Assembly (NCBI GenBank): GCA_900541915.1
Contig: UQLS01000023.1
Location: 1 to 17,318 of the forward strand
Source of the DNA: an uncultured Phascolarctobacterium sp.
Lineage (GTDB): Bacteria; Bacillota; Negativicutes; Acidaminococcales; Acidaminococcaceae
Direction of reading: 5' to 3'
DNA length: 17,318 nt
Part shown: piece after piece, positions 15,262 through 17,318 of the stretch
Numbering within the stretch: position 1 is the first letter of the stretch
How the letters are laid out: every line of letters begins with the position of its first letter
The notes under the pieces: generated by a model
What the model was told of the DNA's origin: nothing
Seen by the model: the letters and a program-made list of their open reading frames with translations, nothing else
Databases searched by the model: none
Position numbers and translations under genes: made by a program

Positions 15262-15867
15262 ATGGGGAAGATATATCTTATTCGTCATGGACAAACGGAT
15301 TCCAATACAGTAAGGAGATTTCAGGGACGAATAAATACTGAGCTTAATGATGCAGGAAAGCAGCAGGCTGTAAAGCTGGCAGAGTTTTTTCGCGATAAAC
15401 CTCTGCATGCCATTTACTGCAGCCCGCTTGTCAGAGCTAAAATGACTGCCGAGCCTCTGGCGGCAATGAAGCAGCTGCCTGTTCATACTATGGAAACTTT
15501 GCAGGAGATAAGTTTTGGCGGTTGGGAAGGTCTTTGCTATGATGAGATTGCCGTAAAATGGCCGGAAGAAATCAAGCTGTTTTATGAAAATCCCCAGCTT
15601 TGCTTACCGCCGGAAGGAGAAACTTTTTCTAAAGTGCAGGAGAGAGCTGTTAAAGCTCTGCAGGATATTTTACTGGCAGAGGGTGAAGATAAGGACATTG
15701 CTGTAATTTCTCATGGAGGAGTAATAAGAACGCAGATTTGCGCCTTGCTTGATATACCGCTGGCAAATTTCTGGCGCATCAATGTGCATAATGCTTCAAC
15801 AACTTGTTTTACTGTATGGGATGGCAATTTTACTGCTGATATAATTAATGACCATCATTATTTGTAA
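15262..15867 (+). CDS. cobC: Histidine phosphatase, alpha-ribazole phosphatase CobC type
   Basis: CobC-type enzymes remove phosphate from alpha-ribazole phosphate or the finished cobamide phosphate. The 201-residue protein is a phosphoglycerate-mutase-like histidine phosphatase with LIRHGQTD at residues 6-13, where H9 is the phosphorylated histidine. SPLVRA and EISFGGWEG follow, and the second catalytic histidine lies in VISHGGVIR near residue 152. Sequence alone does not separate CobC from other histidine phosphatases, but its place as the last gene of a riboswitch-controlled cob operon, 4 nt after the previous stop, makes the role very likely. AAAGGAAG just upstream is the ribosome binding site. 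No clear terminator follows. Confidence 0.88.
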   Translation: MGKIYLIRHGQTDSNTVRRFQGRINTELNDAGKQQAVKLAEFFRDKPLHAIYCSPLVRAKMTAEPLAAMKQLPVHTMETLQEISFGGWEGLCYDEIAVKWPEEIKLFYENPQLCLPPEGETFSKVQERAVKALQDILLAEGEDKDIAVISHGGVIRTQICALLDIPLANFWRINVHNASTTCFTVWDGNFTADIINDHHYL

Positions 15868-15935
15868 AATTTGTTATGAAAAAATTACACTTAAAGGGAA
15901 TTTTTTTAAGAATAAGTAAAATTGTTTAACATATA

Positions 15936-15964
15936 TTGACTTATGTATATTGCTCCTTTATACT
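15936..15964 (+). promoter_or_regulatory. Strong promoter for the zinc-ribbon gene
   Basis: TTGACT (15936-15941) and TATACT (15959-15964) are spaced by 17 nt, close to the sigma-70/SigA consensus at both hexamers. Transcription would start near 15971, which leaves an unusually long leader of about 128 nt before the start codon at 16099. Confidence 0.8.
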
Positions 15965-15970
15965 GATAGT

Positions 15971-16082
15971 AGTGTATCTCAGTGGTCCGGTTAGGGTTCC
16001 TAACTTCTTCTGTATCATAGATAAACTGGGGAAGCCGTGGTAACATCTATAAGTTCTTTTTGAGGTATGTTTTATCTATGAT
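15971..16082 (+). promoter_or_regulatory. Structured 5' UTR of the zinc-ribbon gene
   Basis: Two stems are visible. GGTTAGG (15989-15995) folds on CCTAACT (15999-16005) around a 3-nt loop, with one G-U pair. A 12-bp perfect long-range stem joins 16014-16025 to 16071-16082, enclosing a 45-nt loop, and its 3' arm ends 1 nt before the AGGAG ribosome binding site at 16084-16088. The arrangement could control translation, for example as a thermo-sensitive or ligand-responsive leader, but I do not recognise a known RNA family in it. Confidence 0.5.
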
Positions 16083-16098
16083 TAGGAGTGATCAGATT

Positions 16099-16389
16099 AT
16101 GAAAGAAGACAAAACTTTAACTTGCTGCGAATGCGGCGCTGAATTCGTGTTTACTGCTTCCGAACAGGAATTCTATGAAGAAAAAGGTTTCACCAACGAA
16201 CCTCGTCGTTGCCCCGCTTGCCGTCAGGCTCGCAAACAACGTATGGGTGTTGCAACCGAACGTCCGCAACGCGAAATGTTCCCTGCAGTATGCGCTGAAT
16301 GCGGTAAAGAAACCATGGTTCCGTTCCGTCCTTCTATGGATCGTCCGGTTTACTGTCGTGAATGCTTTAATGCACGTAAAGAACAATAA
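16099..16389 (+). CDS. Zinc-ribbon protein with four CxxC motifs
   Basis: This small 96-residue cytoplasmic protein has four CxxC knuckles: C9/C12, C38/C41, C65/C68 and C86/C89. They are arranged as two pairs, so it probably binds two zinc ions. It is rich in arginine and glutamate and matches the pattern of widespread, uncharacterised bacterial zinc-ribbon proteins, with the EEKGFTNEPRRCPACR segment typical of them. No catalytic motif is visible; RNA, DNA or ribosome binding is plausible but unproven. I chose ATG 16099 because AGGAG lies 10 nt upstream; in-frame codons back to 16060 are leader sequence. All eleven arginines use CGT or CGC, as in rpsB and tsf, which with the strong promoter suggests high expression. 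Confidence 0.85.
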   Translation: MKEDKTLTCCECGAEFVFTASEQEFYEEKGFTNEPRRCPACRQARKQRMGVATERPQREMFPAVCAECGKETMVPFRPSMDRPVYCRECFNARKEQ

Positions 16390-16407
16390 TAAAGCTTTTG
16401 CTTAATA

Positions 16408-16447
16408 AAAAACACCGAATCATTTTGATTCGGTGTTTTTGTTTGTT
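16408..16447. terminator. Bidirectional terminator between zinc-ribbon gene and alkA
   Basis: A stem of up to 15 bp (16408-16422 with 16426-16440) has an A-rich 5' flank and a T-rich 3' flank, so it can terminate from either side. It sits between two convergent genes and serves both. Confidence 0.88.
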
Positions 16448-16451
16448 ATGT

Positions 16452-17078
16452 TTATTTTTTTGCTTTAGCATCGGCGCTTTGCCATAGATACCATACAGCA
16501 AGAGAGCGCCAGGGACGCCAGTGTTCGGTTATTTTATTTATTTGGCCGCGTTTGGGAATGTCATCCAGTTTAAGCAAGTTCTGCAGTTCTTTTTTAAAGA
16601 TAAAGTCTGCAGAAGGAGCAACATCAGTGCGGCAAAGTGCCAAGAGCAGGAACATTTCTATCGTCCATTGGCCAAGACCGCGGATTTGCAGTAATTGTTT
16701 GGAAATTTGAGTATCAGTCATTTCCTTAAATTTTTCAATCGTAATTTGACCATTGATTATGGATTGAGCAAAATTTTTCATATATTCGATTTTCTGCGGA
16801 GCTAAGCCTAAGGCTGCAAAAGCTTCTGTTTCAGCATTTAATACTGCCTGCGGAGTAATTGGCTTACCAAGCAGCTGAGCAAGTTTCTGCATTAAGGTCT
16901 GACTGACATCAGGCGGTAATTGCTGAGCTACAATACCTGCTAAAAGGATTTCAAAGTATTCTTTTTCGCTTTTTGGCTGCAGTGTACAGGGAGAGAACTT
17001 CTCAATCAATGGAGCAAGCTCGGTGGCGTTTTCACGCAGATACTGGTCTCCAAGAGACCAATCTGGGGTTTGGCACAT
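16452..17078 (-). CDS. DNA-3-methyladenine glycosylase II family (AlkA, HhH-GPD)
   Basis: This is a base-excision repair glycosylase of the helix-hairpin-helix GPD superfamily that removes alkylated purines from DNA. The 208-residue protein has the family's early IVAQQL motif (residues 49-54), the DNA-binding hairpin IRGLGQW at 132-138, and D158 in APSADFIF at the position of the catalytic aspartate. It is shorter than E. coli AlkA because it lacks the N-terminal TBP-like domain, as many Firmicutes versions do. The start is the ATG at 17078, since AAGGAGGG (17091 to 17084) lies 5 nt upstream; a GTG at 17084 overlaps that sequence. It is transcribed alone, convergent with the zinc-ribbon gene. 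Confidence 0.85.
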   Translation of the reverse strand: MCQTPDWSLGDQYLRENATELAPLIEKFSPCTLQPKSEKEYFEILLAGIVAQQLPPDVSQTLMQKLAQLLGKPITPQAVLNAETEAFAALGLAPQKIEYMKNFAQSIINGQITIEKFKEMTDTQISKQLLQIRGLGQWTIEMFLLLALCRTDVAPSADFIFKKELQNLLKLDDIPKRGQINKITEHWRPWRSLAVWYLWQSADAKAKK

Positions 17079-17114
17079 AAGCACCCTCCTTTATATAGTA
17101 AAATAATATAGTAT

Positions 17115-17144
17115 ATTATAATACAAATTGATGATTTTTGACAA
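17115..17144 (-). promoter_or_regulatory. Promoter for the AlkA-type gene
   Basis: Reading the minus strand, TTGTCA (17144 to 17139) and TATAAT (17120 to 17115) are spaced by 18 nt. Transcription would begin near 17108, shortly before the ribosome binding site at 17091. Confidence 0.75.
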
Positions 17145-17214
17145 TCAGCAGGGTTGTTTTTGTATATGAGGAAAACAGATAAAGAAATTACCAGGAAAAT
17201 TATGAAAAAAGTAC

Positions 17215-17243
17215 TTGCTTTTTGAATAGTTATATGGTATTAT
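17215..17243 (+). promoter_or_regulatory. Promoter for tRNA-Asp
   Basis: TTGCTT (17215-17220) and TATTAT (17238-17243) are spaced by 17 nt, with TG at 17235-17236 adding an extended -10. The start would be near 17250, about 19 nt before the mature tRNA. It is divergent from the AlkA-type promoter. Confidence 0.7.
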
Positions 17244-17268
17244 CTATATCTGTCAGGCAACTGATAAT

Positions 17269-17318
17269 GGCCCGGTGGTTCAGTTGGTTAGAATGCCGCC
17301 CTGTCACGGCGGAGGTCG
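17269..17318 (+). tRNA. tRNA-Asp(GUC), 3' end cut by the window
   Basis: The acceptor 5' strand GGCCCGG begins at 17269, followed by a D arm with GGTTCAGTTGGTTAGAAT. The anticodon stem CCGCC/GGCGG encloses the loop CTGTCAC, so the anticodon is GUC and the amino acid aspartate. The window ends in the variable loop, so the T arm and acceptor 3' strand cannot be checked. Other tRNA genes may follow. Confidence 0.93.

Noticed and set aside
15868..15935. Possible terminator after cobC (CTTAAA/TTTAAG)
   Set aside because: Only a 6-bp AT-rich stem is visible and the T run lies inside the repeat rather than after it. Read-through into the zinc-ribbon leader cannot be excluded.
1..17318. CRISPR arrays, insertion sequences, prophage or integration sites
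   Set aside because: No spaced direct repeats, transposase or integrase motifs, or terminal inverted repeats flanking genes were seen; the only clear repeats are the paralogous gene pairs and terminator hairpins.

Overview
The window reads as ordinary chromosomal DNA of a low-to-moderate-GC anaerobic Firmicute. The gene set (Trk potassium uptake, nickel-pincer LarA homologues, a 2-hydroxyacid dehydrogenase, an NhaC-family antiporter, and a B12-riboswitch operon holding two CobT-family genes) would fit the Negativicutes (relatives of Sporomusa, Veillonella, Phascolarctobacterium or Acidaminococcus). That placement is an inference; no 16S or other diagnostic marker is present. I see no phage, IS element, CRISPR array or integration site.

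Layout. (1) 1-4538: terminator of an upstream gene, then trkA-trkH-trkH, a compact potassium uptake operon with two full-length tandem TrkH paralogues served by one TrkA, closed by a terminator. (2) 4587-8300: two tandem larA-family genes, a 21-codon ORF with a strong Shine-Dalgarno sequence whose stop overlaps the next start, and an L-2-hydroxyacid dehydrogenase that looks more like L-2-hydroxyisocaproate dehydrogenase than classical lactate dehydrogenase, then a terminator. Next (8322-9882) comes an NhaC-family antiporter with its own promoter. Together these suggest handling of 2-hydroxyacids: stereo-inversion plus NAD-linked oxidoreduction, possibly with exchange across the membrane. (3) 9932-11751: rpsB-tsf (ribosomal protein S2 and EF-Ts) with a strong promoter, a structured leader and a terminator. 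Codon use here is strongly biased, as expected for high expression.

(4) 11785-15867: an adenosylcobalamin riboswitch with a terminator-type expression platform controls a nucleotide-loop assembly operon: cobU, cobT, cobS, a shortened and diverged CobT paralogue, and cobC. The CobT pair resembles in arrangement the ArsA/ArsB pair, which in Sporomusa ovata activates phenol and p-cresol as lower cobamide ligands. (5) 15936-16447: a strong promoter, a roughly 128-nt structured 5' UTR and a 96-residue four-CxxC zinc-ribbon protein with highly biased codons, then a bidirectional terminator. (6) 16452-17318: an AlkA-type DNA glycosylase on the minus strand, with a promoter back to back with that of a tRNA-Asp(GUC) cut by the window edge.

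The points most worth following up are the possible ArsAB-like CobT pair, the 2-hydroxyacid module with its coupled mini-ORF, and the two structured leaders upstream of rpsB and the zinc-ribbon gene.
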